Origin: JAEYZS01 sp964469265
Lineage (GTDB): Bacteria; Bdellovibrionota; Bdellovibrionia; Bdellovibrionales; JAEYZS01
Length of the DNA stretch: 64,000 bases
Reading direction: 5' to 3'
Assembly: GCA_964469265.1 (NCBI GenBank)
Contig: CAYXYF010000011.1
Location: 1 to 64,000 of the forward strand
Of this stretch, positions 45,754-54,502 are shown one piece after another. The position numbers and the translations under genes were made by a program. Every line of letters begins with the position of its first letter. The first letter of the stretch is position 1. Under the pieces are notes generated by a model. The model saw only the letters and a list, made by a program, of their open reading frames with translations, did not search any database and was not told where the DNA came from.

Positions 45754-46302
45754 TTAGGCCTTTGCCTTAAAGAATGTCAGCACTTTATCACCAAAATGCC
45801 TTCTGTCAATGGCAACAAGCTCCTCATATTCGTCTAATAGTTTCTCTTTTTTCGCAGACTCGATTGCGATCAAGGTCTCTTTGTTCCATAACACTGATTT
45901 TGCAACTTCCGCCATAATTGAATCGGCTAATTGCTCAGTGAATGGTGGATCAATAAAGATGATGTCAAAAGTTTCCTTTTTATATTTTTTTATGAATGAA
46001 AAAGCATCTTCTTTGTGAACTACAATCTCGTCTTCAATTTTGATCATCTTTAAGTTTTCAGAAATTATTTTTATAGACTTTGGATGCTTTTCAACAGCTT
46101 CAACCCAAGAAGCTCCACGAGACAATGCCTCAATGGAAAGGTTACCCGTACCTGCAAAAAGATCTAATATTCTTGCACCCTCGATTCTTCCCATTAAAAT
46201 ATTAAATAGTGATTCTTTCACTCGATCCGTTGTCGGCCGAATGTGGCCCGCATCAAAGCTCTTTAAATTCCGACCTTTAAATCTTCCAGCAATCACACGC
46301 AT
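45754..46302 (-). CDS. rsmD: 16S rRNA (guanine966-N2)-methyltransferase RsmD
   Basis: The 182-residue enzyme has MRVIAGRFKGRNL at the start, RPTTDRVKESLFNIL, the SAM motif ILDLFAGTGNLSIEALSRGA, and the catalytic DPPF in FDIIFIDPPF. It methylates G966 of 16S rRNA. It lies one base after the PilZ-like gene and before coaD. Confidence 0.95.
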   Translation of the reverse strand: MRVIAGRFKGRNLKSFDAGHIRPTTDRVKESLFNILMGRIEGARILDLFAGTGNLSIEALSRGASWVEAVEKHPKSIKIISENLKMIKIEDEIVVHKEDAFSFIKKYKKETFDIIFIDPPFTEQLADSIMAEVAKSVLWNKETLIAIESAKKEKLLDEYEELVAIDRRHFGDKVLTFFKAKA

Positions 46303-46303
46303 T

Positions 46304-46669
46304 TTAGCCTTTTTTCTCTGCCTGTTTTTTTAAGGCATTCTCATATCGATCTAGAAGAGACTTAATCGCATCCGCATTTTGAGGCTTAATTTTTTTGAAA
46401 TGCACTTCAATTAAATACTGAATTCCCGTCTCTCTTTGCTGAGAATAAAGCTTAACTACTTTTGCTGATTCTTCCATTGCAATTTGATCCAGTGGAAGAA
46501 TCCAGCGCAAATTTATGGGCAAACTTGGAGTCAGTGTGTTTTCATAGACCTCTAACATCATTCCAATGGCATTGATCTTAAGAGCTTTTCCCTTGTATGC
46601 CTTTCCATTTGCATCGATTGCGACATCAAACGGGAAAATACTAATCTTTCGTGTTGATGCTTGTGCCAT
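46304..46669 (-). CDS. PilZ-like domain protein
   Basis: A 121-residue soluble protein, probably a small beta-barrel of PilZ type, with KISIFPFDVAIDANGKAYKGKALKINAIGMMLEV (in pieces) resembling the PilZ layout. The RxxxR c-di-GMP motif is not clear, so nucleotide binding is doubtful. Its start lies inside the 3' end of the response-regulator gene (29-base overlap), behind GTAGG, showing coupling to signalling. Confidence 0.5.
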   Translation of the reverse strand: MAQASTRKISIFPFDVAIDANGKAYKGKALKINAIGMMLEVYENTLTPSLPINLRWILPLDQIAMEESAKVVKLYSQQRETGIQYLIEVHFKKIKPQNADAIKSLLDRYENALKKQAEKKG

Positions 46670-47018
46670 AACCTACTTTCTCGACCTCATCTATAAACTT
46701 AAAAATATCATCAAACGGCTTTGAATAAAAGTGCGATGCTCCCAGTTTAATAAAATCTTTATGCTCATTTTGCCCGACATAAGCGGACATTACTATAATG
46801 CATTTTTTTAATTCGGGCTCAATCTCTTTTAACAGTTCCAATCCATTTAACCCAGGCATAATAAAATCCAAAAGAACAAGATCTGGCTTAACTTGCCTCC
46901 AAACTTTCAATGCTTCATTGCCATTTTCAGCCTCATGCACTTCGTGCCCTCGCTGTTTTAATACCCGACCAATGGATTTCCGAATTAAATTCTCGTCGTC
47001 TACAATGAGTGTTTTCAT
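46641..47018 (-). CDS. Single-domain response regulator (CheY-like)
   Basis: A 125-residue receiver domain: acidic pair in IVDDENLIRKS, phospho-acceptor Asp in LVLLDFIMPGLNG, Ser/Thr switch MSAYVG, and Lys in FYSKPFDD. There is no output domain, so it signals by binding a partner. It lies 5 bases after the hybrid kinase gene, which likely phosphorylates it. Confidence 0.9.
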   Translation of the reverse strand: MKTLIVDDENLIRKSIGRVLKQRGHEVHEAENGNEALKVWRQVKPDLVLLDFIMPGLNGLELLKEIEPELKKCIIVMSAYVGQNEHKDFIKLGASHFYSKPFDDIFKFIDEVEKVGYGTSINTKD

Positions 47019-47023
47019 GCTTC

Positions 47024-49039
47024 CTACTTATTTTTTGAATTTTTATCCAATCGCACAACTTTCAGTGAAACCGATTTTCGTGGAACCTTTACACAAAAAG
47101 CTGTTCCTTCAGATGAGGTCTTAAAGCTAATTTCGCCCCCCATCTTCTCTAAAGCACTTTTACAAAAACTCAAGCCTAGCCCCGTTCCCTCTCCATCGCT
47201 CTTGGTGGTGAAAAACGGCTCAAATATTTTGTCTTGGAGTTCCTCAGGAATACCTGGGCCAGAATCTTTGATTTCAAGAATACCGTAGTCGTCGTTTTCA
47301 AAAGATGACACCGACACCACACCAGGTTCTCTAAGGGCTTGGCAAGCGTTAATAATCAAATTAAAAATCACTTGTTGTAAAATCTGAGGGTCCGCAAAGA
47401 CTTCTATATTCTTTGAGCTCAAGCTAACTTGAAAATTATGATGCCGAACTGCCGATTTTAAAAACGGAAAAGTTTTTTGAACAATTTCATTGAGTGAAAT
47501 TTTCTTAAAGTGCGTAACACTCGTTCGCCCTGATGAAAACTCTTGCAAACCCTGAATTATAGACTGACACCGTAAAGCCGCTTTATCGATTTCCTCAAGA
47601 TCAGCAAGGTATTCTTTTTTTAGCGCATCCGTCTTCAAAATTTGCGCCAAGGAACGAATGCCAGTTAAAGGGTTATTGAGCTCATGGGCAATATTGCCAG
47701 CAAGTAAGCCGATTGCAGCCATCTTTTCATTCTGAATCATCTTTTCATACAAAGTGCGCTCTTCGGTGATGTTTTTATAGTACAAAACAAAATGATTTAC
47801 TTCTTCATACTGGGCTTCTCGAATTGGAAACCCACTGACCTCGTAGGTCCGTGCGCCTTTTTTAACGATACTTGTATCCGAGTGGCCCCCCGAACTGATA
47901 CTAGAAATCAGATCCAGTTCATTTTCTAGGTTTTTAATATCTTTTTGAAAGTGCAAATTCGTACGCACGCCGCGGCCGTTAATATCCACAATGCTTAAGG
48001 GATCTTGAATAGAGTCAAATGTTCTTTCCCATTGAATAGAATCATGTTCAATCTTTTCAATATATAAGATGCGGTCTGCTGCTAAGCTCAGAACTTGCAG
48101 TCGCGAAGTCAAATATTCCATAAAAACACGTAGATCTTCATCTTTTGTACTGTGCTCTAAAAAAATCGTATTTTGAAGATCCTCGGTGTTTTTAAATTTC
48201 AGTAGCGGCAAAGACAACACATTTCCCACTGGTCTCTTTAAATTATCGGCCAAAAACTTTTGGTCTGCTTTGTCGTTGGCTTTGAGTTCTAATCTTTTTG
48301 TCCACAGCTTATCAATCGGTCGATTGATCCACTCTTCTTTGGAATGATACAAAATGTGAACTCGCCCACTGGCCGCCTTATAGCAAAATATCGGATTAAC
48401 ACGATACTTTGAAAGCTCTCTGACGAGGGCATCCATCAGTTCCGATAAAGTATTTACTTCGTGAGTCTTTTGAATGAATAACACAAGGTCTTTAATCTGC
48501 TTGTTTTTGGTTTCTTGATCTTTATTGAATTGATTGATTTCTTTTGTGCGTTCAAAAATTATAGTCTCTAAGTTTTCTGTGATTTGAGTTAAAGCCTTAT
48601 TTTGACTTCTGATCTCTTTACTGAGCTCAGTGTATTTTTGAATTTGATATGTATGCTCTAAACTCTGTTTAATATCAGAGAGAAGCTCCTGCTCAGACCA
48701 TGGTTTATTTATAAATCGGAATACACCACCTTCATTGACAGCTTCTTCCAATAAGTCTTTATCAAAAAACCCTGTCACCATTAGCCGTGTCACGTGGGGA
48801 TATTTCGAGCGGACATCTCTTAGCACTTCGATCCCCGTCATTTGCGGCATACGCTGATCACAAATAAGTACAGCCACGTCATGCTGTTCAATTAAGTCAT
48901 TTACATCTAACGGATTCTCGGTAGTGATAATGTTTAGATTATGAAGGCCTAATAAGCGTTTTGCTGACGACAAGATATATGGGTCGTCATCGACCCATAA
49001 AACAGTGGTATTACCGATAGGGTTTTCATGTTCGGCCAT
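47024..49039 (-). CDS. Hybrid receiver-GAF-PAS histidine kinase
   Basis: 671 residues in order: receiver domain at 10-125 with Asp61 (LICDQRMPQMTG), a coiled coil at about 130-190, a GAF-like region at about 190-325, PAS at about 333-425, then HisKA with His452 (GNIAHELNNPLTG) and HATPase with NLIINACQAL, DSGPGIPEEL and GEGTGLGLSF. The kinase is complete. No membrane helix is seen, so it is cytoplasmic. The N-terminal receiver suggests input from another kinase. It likely feeds the response regulator next door. Confidence 0.9.
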   Translation of the reverse strand: MAEHENPIGNTTVLWVDDDPYILSSAKRLLGLHNLNIITTENPLDVNDLIEQHDVAVLICDQRMPQMTGIEVLRDVRSKYPHVTRLMVTGFFDKDLLEEAVNEGGVFRFINKPWSEQELLSDIKQSLEHTYQIQKYTELSKEIRSQNKALTQITENLETIIFERTKEINQFNKDQETKNKQIKDLVLFIQKTHEVNTLSELMDALVRELSKYRVNPIFCYKAASGRVHILYHSKEEWINRPIDKLWTKRLELKANDKADQKFLADNLKRPVGNVLSLPLLKFKNTEDLQNTIFLEHSTKDEDLRVFMEYLTSRLQVLSLAADRILYIEKIEHDSIQWERTFDSIQDPLSIVDINGRGVRTNLHFQKDIKNLENELDLISSISSGGHSDTSIVKKGARTYEVSGFPIREAQYEEVNHFVLYYKNITEERTLYEKMIQNEKMAAIGLLAGNIAHELNNPLTGIRSLAQILKTDALKKEYLADLEEIDKAALRCQSIIQGLQEFSSGRTSVTHFKKISLNEIVQKTFPFLKSAVRHHNFQVSLSSKNIEVFADPQILQQVIFNLIINACQALREPGVVSVSSFENDDYGILEIKDSGPGIPEELQDKIFEPFFTTKSDGEGTGLGLSFCKSALEKMGGEISFKTSSEGTAFCVKVPRKSVSLKVVRLDKNSKNK

Positions 49040-49051
49040 CTCACATATTAT

Positions 49052-50455
49052 TTATGAATAATATGTTGCTGTCATTGGCAAACTCTCTAAAAGCTTTTGG
49101 CCCGAGACATTCATGACCTGCCGAATAAAAAACAGATTTAAAACAAGTTTGTCCACAATATACTCGGAAACAAGCGAAGGCTTGTCGTCAAGAACATCTG
49201 GACCTTGATCAAGAACGGCTTTCAAAAGCAAGTTTTCGAGATTTTGCTCAAATCTGTTTTCGATTTTCATAGCTGTTGCAAAGTGGTTTTCTGATTTAAA
49301 AAACTGAATTAGCTTTTCAATTTCTCTTTGCGTTGTACTGAGATCGTACATGATCTGTTCTTGAGAAATGTCGCTTTCATCAAAAATATTGTTATAAAAC
49401 TCTTCTGCAAATTTTGAGTCGTTGATTTTAAATGTCTGAAGCCGATAAGAGGTTTTTACAAGGGTGTTCGCAATGTTATGTAAGCCCCAATAAATTGGCA
49501 TTACCTGTAATCCGATCTCTTGGTCTATTTTTGTTTTAGTAATATCCACATTGCTAACATACTTTTCCGCAAACCATCGCAATTTCTCTTCGTCTTCATC
49601 AAAGATGGAAGTCATTATGTAAGCAGCAAAGTGAGCCGAGTTGTCGAAGGCAAGTTCATTGCTTTGGTAAATAAATCTATTCCTAAACTTCTTTTTAAAG
49701 TTAAGCACATAACTTCCGCTGCGATAGGCGACCTTGTTCGCGTATTCAGAATCATTAAATGCCATTTCGATTAAAGTCGTTTCAGGGTTAGTGACTAAGT
49801 GTTTAAACGGCGTATCTCCCATCACCGCAAATGATGACCTTCGTAAAACGCTGTGCAAGCCACAGACGCTAAAGAAACCGACATCAAGCAAGTCTTTTGG
49901 AAAACGTTTTTGCGAGAAGAAGGACTCAACTTGCTCTCTTTGAGATTCGAGCGCAGCAAACAGTACTTTTTTTCCTGGATTCATTGAAAAAAAGTAGCTC
50001 ACAAAAAGATAAAAATCTTCAATTGACCATGCAAATTCGTTTTGTCTACAAAACGGATAAATTACAACGTCAAAATTAGAATTTACCCGTGAGGCAAACC
50101 GTTTAACTTCATCAAATCCCTTTAAGGATTCTTTCAGGATAAGACTTCTGTTCTGGACATTGCGTGGCAACATTTCTAAAAAGGCATCCGTGCAATGAAG
50201 CCCACTGTATTCAGACAACTGATCTTTTCCGATCTTTTCAAGATCAATAACTTTATCGAAAGAAACATCTGCTACTGTTGATTGATCTTCAATAAAATGA
50301 TGAACATAGGGCGCAAGCTCTTTAAGCTCTGATACCTCTGCACTGGTCATCATAAAAATTTCTGAAGTCGGATAAAGAGTTGCAACTCCCTTTAAATAAG
50401 GAAGGCTCATCATAAACTGGTCTAGCTCTGCAAATCCACGAATGAGAATTCTCAC
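49052..50455 (-). CDS. GT9-like (heptosyltransferase family) protein in flagellar region
   Basis: A 467-residue protein. The start RILIRGFAELDQFMMSLPYLK and the segment GDTPFKHLVTNPETTLIEMAF follow the layout of glycosyltransferase family 9 (ADP-heptose:LPS heptosyltransferases), though weakly. The C-terminal ~170 residues are helical and unlike that family. Placed between a TPR protein and a kinase downstream of fliD/fliS, it could glycosylate flagellin or a surface glycan. Function uncertain. Confidence 0.5.
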   Translation of the reverse strand: MRILIRGFAELDQFMMSLPYLKGVATLYPTSEIFMMTSAEVSELKELAPYVHHFIEDQSTVADVSFDKVIDLEKIGKDQLSEYSGLHCTDAFLEMLPRNVQNRSLILKESLKGFDEVKRFASRVNSNFDVVIYPFCRQNEFAWSIEDFYLFVSYFFSMNPGKKVLFAALESQREQVESFFSQKRFPKDLLDVGFFSVCGLHSVLRRSSFAVMGDTPFKHLVTNPETTLIEMAFNDSEYANKVAYRSGSYVLNFKKKFRNRFIYQSNELAFDNSAHFAAYIMTSIFDEDEEKLRWFAEKYVSNVDITKTKIDQEIGLQVMPIYWGLHNIANTLVKTSYRLQTFKINDSKFAEEFYNNIFDESDISQEQIMYDLSTTQREIEKLIQFFKSENHFATAMKIENRFEQNLENLLLKAVLDQGPDVLDDKPSLVSEYIVDKLVLNLFFIRQVMNVSGQKLLESLPMTATYYS

Positions 50456-50477
50456 AACTGAGCTCCTAAAAGTAATC

Positions 50478-51419
50478 TTAAACGTTTGCTAAATTAGTAA
50501 TTTTATTTCTAAGATCTGATGCCGCTTGGTAATGTGGAATTTCATTCAGTAAAAGATCTAAAATCTTTTTGCTTTCTTTCCAATCACCCGCCTGATAGAG
50601 CAATCCCGCATATGTAAACACCCATTCTGCGTTGGGATCGCCAACGTTAAGGAATTTTTCCATTACTGCGATTGCTTTTTCATATTCCATTTCTGCAATA
50701 CCCCAATCCACGGCAAGTTTAACCGCCACAGAGTTTTTGGGATTAATATCAAGAGCGTGTAAAAGCTCACCCCACGAAAGCTCACTGTCGCCTCGCGCGC
50801 GGTAGATAAGAGCTAAGCCGATCCACGCCTTGTCGTTATTTTTATTGAGCTCTAGAGCTTGCTTAAACCTTTCAAGAGCGGCGTCATGATTATCTTTTTG
50901 CATCTCGAGCGTGCCGTAGTTGACATATAAGTCGTCAGAGTGAGGAGTTATTGTATATGCTTTATTGTAATATTCTTCCGCTGCTTCGAAATCCCCTGCC
51001 TTAGTCGCTATGTTACCTAGCTTTTTATAAATTTGAAAAAGGTGCGGACTTTCATAATCAATAATCTCAAGAGATTTCTGAAAAAATTCTTTTGCCAGAT
51101 CAAGCTGTCCAGCAGTATATAGGCTGTCCGCCAAATTAAAGTAATTGCTATCTGTCGGCGTGGATTCTGCGAGTTTTAAAAAGGAGGCAATTGCTCCTTC
51201 AATCTGTCCAAGTTGTGAGAGGCAATATCCCTTCCAGCGTAAAGACTCAGCATGAAACTCATCTTCAGTAAGAATCGTATCAAAAAGATTTAAAGCCAGA
51301 TCATAGTCGCCATGATCAACGAGGATTAGGGCGTTCTTAAATAAGAAGTGCACATCAAAGTGGCTTGTCAAATTCCCAGAGGGTTCGTTCGATTTTTGAA
51401 TATTCATTTCTAGTGACAT
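50478..51419 (-). CDS. TPR-repeat protein
   Basis: A protein of about 313 residues with six or more TPR units (for example YDLALNLFDTILTEDEFH, SYFNLADSLYTAGQLD in sense, and FEAAEEYYNKAYTITPHSDDLY). No signal peptide or membrane helix from the ATG at 51419, chosen because AAGGAAC precedes it. It probably binds a protein partner. It lies 22 bases before the GT9-like gene. Confidence 0.78.
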   Translation of the reverse strand: MSLEMNIQKSNEPSGNLTSHFDVHFLFKNALILVDHGDYDLALNLFDTILTEDEFHAESLRWKGYCLSQLGQIEGAIASFLKLAESTPTDSNYFNLADSLYTAGQLDLAKEFFQKSLEIIDYESPHLFQIYKKLGNIATKAGDFEAAEEYYNKAYTITPHSDDLYVNYGTLEMQKDNHDAALERFKQALELNKNNDKAWIGLALIYRARGDSELSWGELLHALDINPKNSVAVKLAVDWGIAEMEYEKAIAVMEKFLNVGDPNAEWVFTYAGLLYQAGDWKESKKILDLLLNEIPHYQAASDLRNKITNLANV

Positions 51420-51584
51420 AGAGTTCCTTTCTCTTACAAGGACTCTAAGAGCAAATAAAATGCCAAGGCTTAAAACCAATCTGCTTCAGCTATGCTGCTT
51501 TTTGATGTTTGAATTTTGATGACTCAGGAATAGTCGTCATATTTTTGGCAGCCCAAAGAGATGAGCTGCTAGACTAATGTTTGA

Positions 51585-52007
51585 TTAAGCTTCCTCATCT
51601 AACTTGGTAGTGGTAATTCCAGACTTATAGGCAGTTATAGTCTTTTTACCTTTCTTCAAAGTTTGAAGCTCCGTAATGATACTCGCTTTTTCACGCTCAA
51701 TTGTTGAAAGAATCGTAAGGTCTTGATCAAGGATCTCACGGATGACCTTGTCCTTTGCTTGAAGCAAAGCCTCTACCGACTGCTTTGTCTCGGCCGAGAT
51801 ATCTTCCCCAACCTCTTCGAGTTTTTGATTCAGGAGCAACTCGATTTTTTCAACCACTGCAAGAATATGCTCTCTCGTCATGTAGAATTCACTCAACTGT
51901 TCAAAGTTTCCACTCTTCAACCTATTAATCTGCATCTTATTAATGACTGAGAATTGAGATAAATATCTATTACGTTCTGAAAGCAGATGAATGATTTCAT
52001 CTGTCAT
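51585..52007 (-). CDS. FliT/FlgN-like flagellar chaperone
   Basis: About 140 residues of almost pure helix, from the ATG at 52007 behind GGGGAGG. FliT and FlgN type chaperones have this size and structure, and a gene just after fliS is the usual place for fliT. The sequence itself is too divergent to name. It probably guards a late export substrate such as FliD or the hook-filament junction proteins. Confidence 0.55.
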   Translation of the reverse strand: MTDEIIHLLSERNRYLSQFSVINKMQINRLKSGNFEQLSEFYMTREHILAVVEKIELLLNQKLEEVGEDISAETKQSVEALLQAKDKVIREILDQDLTILSTIEREKASIITELQTLKKGKKTITAYKSGITTTKLDEEA

Positions 52008-52041
52008 TGTGCCTCCCCATATGAAGTTGTTTAAAACTTTG

Positions 52042-52428
52042 TTATCTGTTTTCATTTTTTAGCTTCTGTATTGCCTGAACCCATCCGTCATGGAGAGTTT
52101 CTAAAAGTTTTTGAACCGTTTTTAATGACTCTACATCGTTTTGTGTATTGGCTTTAATGAGCTGCTCAATCATAAATTGATAAAGTTGCTCAAGATTTTT
52201 TGCGACATCGCCGCCGACTTTGTGATCAAGTGTATTGTTAAGCTCTAGGATAATGTCATACGCTCGACCAATGTTTTCACACTTGTCTTTAACGTTATTA
52301 TTTTCGACGGCTAGTATAGCGAGCTTTACAAACTTGATAGCTCCCTCATAAAGCATCAAAAGAATCTTTTCACGACTCGCGCTTTGAATTGAGGTAGTTT
52401 TGTACTTCTTTAATGCAGCATTCGACAT
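52042..52428 (-). CDS. fliS: Flagellar chaperone FliS
   Basis: The 128-residue helical protein matches FliS: KYKTTSIQSASREKILLMLYEGAIKF in parts, and ENIGRAYDIILELNNTLD. It binds flagellin C-termini in the cytosol and prevents early polymerisation before export. It starts 9 bases after the fliD stop and precedes the FliT/FlgN-like gene. Confidence 0.92.
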   Translation of the reverse strand: MSNAALKKYKTTSIQSASREKILLMLYEGAIKFVKLAILAVENNNVKDKCENIGRAYDIILELNNTLDHKVGGDVAKNLEQLYQFMIEQLIKANTQNDVESLKTVQKLLETLHDGWVQAIQKLKNENR

Positions 52429-52437
52429 TTATCAGCC

Positions 52438-53838
52438 CTATACGTTACTTGTTTTACTCATCCCACCGAAGTTCATCGCCATTGGAGCGGGGCCGCCTAA
52501 ACGCTCAGCCAACATATTTCCTTGGCTTCGCACTTGCGACATCGTTTCTTCCAACTTTGCAAATTTCCTTCTTAAATTTCTCTCTTTCATTTCTAAGTTT
52601 CGGGTTAACGAATCAATTCTAGAGTCAGCTTGTTGAATTTGAGTCGTTAAAGACTTCCTTTTGTTTCCAATTGGACCAAACGCCGCGTTTGTTATTCGGT
52701 TGATAGTGTTTCGAACAGTAGGAACAAAACCAGTATTGAAATTATCTCCGACTAAAAACGCCTTTACGTCGTCAGATTTATCCGCCAACAATTTATTAAA
52801 GTTTTTCTCATCAAAATCTAGGGTACCGTTTCGGTTGAACATGATCCCCAGTTGGTTCAGTGTTTTAATACTGCTCTTAACTCCCATTTGAGGATTCTGA
52901 ATCATTCGTCGCAGATCGTTTTCAACAGAACGTAAAAGGGAGTCTCCACCAAGCGTTCTTGAGGTATCTGTATTTTGATCAACTCGGCTTTGCCCTTGAA
53001 TGAAAGCAAAAGCTGCATTGGCACTTTCAACAAATGTTTTGATCTTTCCGACGACGACCTCTTTATCTTCAGTCACACCTACGGTGATTTCTTTTCCTGG
53101 AGCCGCCTGCTTTAATTCAAGAGTCACACCTGGGATAATGTCTGTGAGCTTGTTATCATCGATTTCAATTTCAAACCCATCGAGTTTGATTTTACCATTC
53201 TGTGCTGCGCGTTCTTCGTCAAAATAAAAATCCTGATCCCCATCTAGAAAATAAAGTGTCGGATACTCAATGGCGTTGCCTTTTCCTACTGATAGCCCGC
53301 TCACCATCAAGCGATATGGAGTGTCTGCATCTTTACTGTCTTTAATGACAGTTGCTTGCAATCCCAAGCCTGAGTTGTTGAGAGTAGATGCGACTTTTTC
53401 TAAAGTATTATTTTTGCCGTCGATATAAACTTCTTTTTCACCCTCTGGGGTTTGAAATTTAAAATATCCCACGCCAATTTGTGATTTGTCTTTGTCTGGG
53501 AAACCTGAAGACAGTGCTGAAGGTTTATTTGCAAGCTGCATGACTTCAAGATTCCAACTCCCATTCATCGAGGCTGCGGGATCAGCAGATCCTGTCACGA
53601 TTGAGGGATCAGCAGAGTTAACAACGATATCCGTGAAACCTTGAGAGCCCGCAAGCTCAGTGAGTGAAGTTGTAATGGCTTTTAATTTTTCATCGAGTTG
53701 ATTGACGAGGCCCAATTTCTCTTGGTTCTTCGCAATCTTTTCTTCGACGCGTTTAATAGGCTCCTTTTCTAGTTCGACCAATTGATCGACCAGATTCGGT
53801 GGTAATCCTGTATTAATACCGCCTAATGTTATTGCCAC
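52438..53838 (-). CDS. fliD: Flagellar filament cap protein FliD
   Basis: A 466-residue protein with the FliD N-terminal (GINTGLPPNLVDQLVELEKEP) and C-terminal coiled-coil domains. It caps the growing filament and helps flagellin fold and insert. The start codon is GTG (53838) with CGGGAG upstream. It is downstream of flaG and upstream of fliS in the flagellar run, with a 112-base gap to flaG. Confidence 0.93.
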   Translation of the reverse strand: MAITLGGINTGLPPNLVDQLVELEKEPIKRVEEKIAKNQEKLGLVNQLDEKLKAITTSLTELAGSQGFTDIVVNSADPSIVTGSADPAASMNGSWNLEVMQLANKPSALSSGFPDKDKSQIGVGYFKFQTPEGEKEVYIDGKNNTLEKVASTLNNSGLGLQATVIKDSKDADTPYRLMVSGLSVGKGNAIEYPTLYFLDGDQDFYFDEERAAQNGKIKLDGFEIEIDDNKLTDIIPGVTLELKQAAPGKEITVGVTEDKEVVVGKIKTFVESANAAFAFIQGQSRVDQNTDTSRTLGGDSLLRSVENDLRRMIQNPQMGVKSSIKTLNQLGIMFNRNGTLDFDEKNFNKLLADKSDDVKAFLVGDNFNTGFVPTVRNTINRITNAAFGPIGNKRKSLTTQIQQADSRIDSLTRNLEMKERNLRRKFAKLEETMSQVRSQGNMLAERLGGPAPMAMNFGGMSKTSNV

Positions 53839-53950
53839 TAACTTACTCCCGTGCTTTCTATTATTTTCGCAGTAAAAGCAGGAATCAGTGAGTCAATAAA
53901 ATGTCATTGGGACTAATAGCGGGTACAGAGAGTGAAAACTATAAAAAAGT

Positions 53951-54328
53951 CTACATGGCCTTGTTCAGAATCTGGCCTTTTTTCCCACCGCTAGTTTTTT
54001 GCTTTTGGTAGATAAACCACATTTCACTTTCTGGAATTCTTCGGATTGTTTTTCCGTCTGGATCTTCGATGTAGATGATGTATCGTTCGTCTATTTTTTC
54101 TGACCGAACTTGGAGATTATTGGTCTTTACGCCGTCGATTTGATTTAAATGCGCGATAACTTCTTGAACTTCTTCTTCGGTCATCTTGTGTTGGGAAGCT
54201 TCTTCTTGACCATAGCCTAGGTTGGTATCCCGTTCACCGCTGGCATCTAAAGTCGTTTTACGATCAAGCCGTTCTTTCTTGACCCCAGCTAAGTCTATAA
54301 TGGAGTTTAATACGTTTTTTATATCCAT
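53951..54328 (-). CDS. flaG: FlaG family protein
   Basis: The C-terminal half of this 125-residue protein has the FlaG pattern: HLNQIDGVKTNNLQVRSEKIDERYIIYIEDPDGKTIRRIP in pieces. FlaG proteins affect filament length and are usually found with fliD. The gene lies between the first flagellin and fliD. A perfect palindrome stands just upstream at 54383-54396. Confidence 0.85.
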   Translation of the reverse strand: MDIKNVLNSIIDLAGVKKERLDRKTTLDASGERDTNLGYGQEEASQHKMTEEEVQEVIAHLNQIDGVKTNNLQVRSEKIDERYIIYIEDPDGKTIRRIPESEMWFIYQKQKTSGGKKGQILNKAM

Positions 54329-54382
54329 CCATTAGACTCATCGGAAACATTCAGAAAAGTGTTTAGTTATTAATCACCAAAT

Positions 54383-54396
54383 ACGACCTAGGTCGT
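54383..54396. promoter_or_regulatory. Perfect 14-base palindrome ACGACCTAGGTCGT
   Basis: Exact dyad between the flagellin gene and flaG, 55 bases upstream of the flaG start. It shares GACCTAGGT with the site at 55613. Such a dyad is a likely dimeric regulator site. Confidence 0.4.
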
Positions 54397-54417
54397 TCCC
54401 CTTAACCTAAAATACCC

Positions 54418-54438
54418 CTGGGGAAGTAACTTCCCCAG
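54418..54438 (-). terminator. Hairpin after flagellin 1
   Basis: CTGGGGAA (54418-54425) and TTCCCCAG (54431-54438) form an 8-bp stem about 65 bases past the flagellin stop. On the minus strand it is followed by GGGTATTTTAG, a weak T tract. It probably ends or attenuates flagellin transcription before flaG. Confidence 0.45.
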
Positions 54439-54502
54439 ATGGGTTAGGTATCGGAGAGTGATGGAGACACCCCCCACCAAACACGTACTGCCAAAACTCT
54501 GA

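Noticed and set aside
51500..51575. Terminator between the FliT/FlgN-like and TPR genes
   Set aside because: There are inverted repeats (GCAGC/GCTGC and ATGAC/GTCAT) but they are followed by A, not T, on the transcribed strand.
54330..54370. FliA promoter for flaG (TAAA-N16-TCCGATGA)
   Set aside because: Two base mismatches, a long spacer and a start that would fall on the ATG make it no better than chance.
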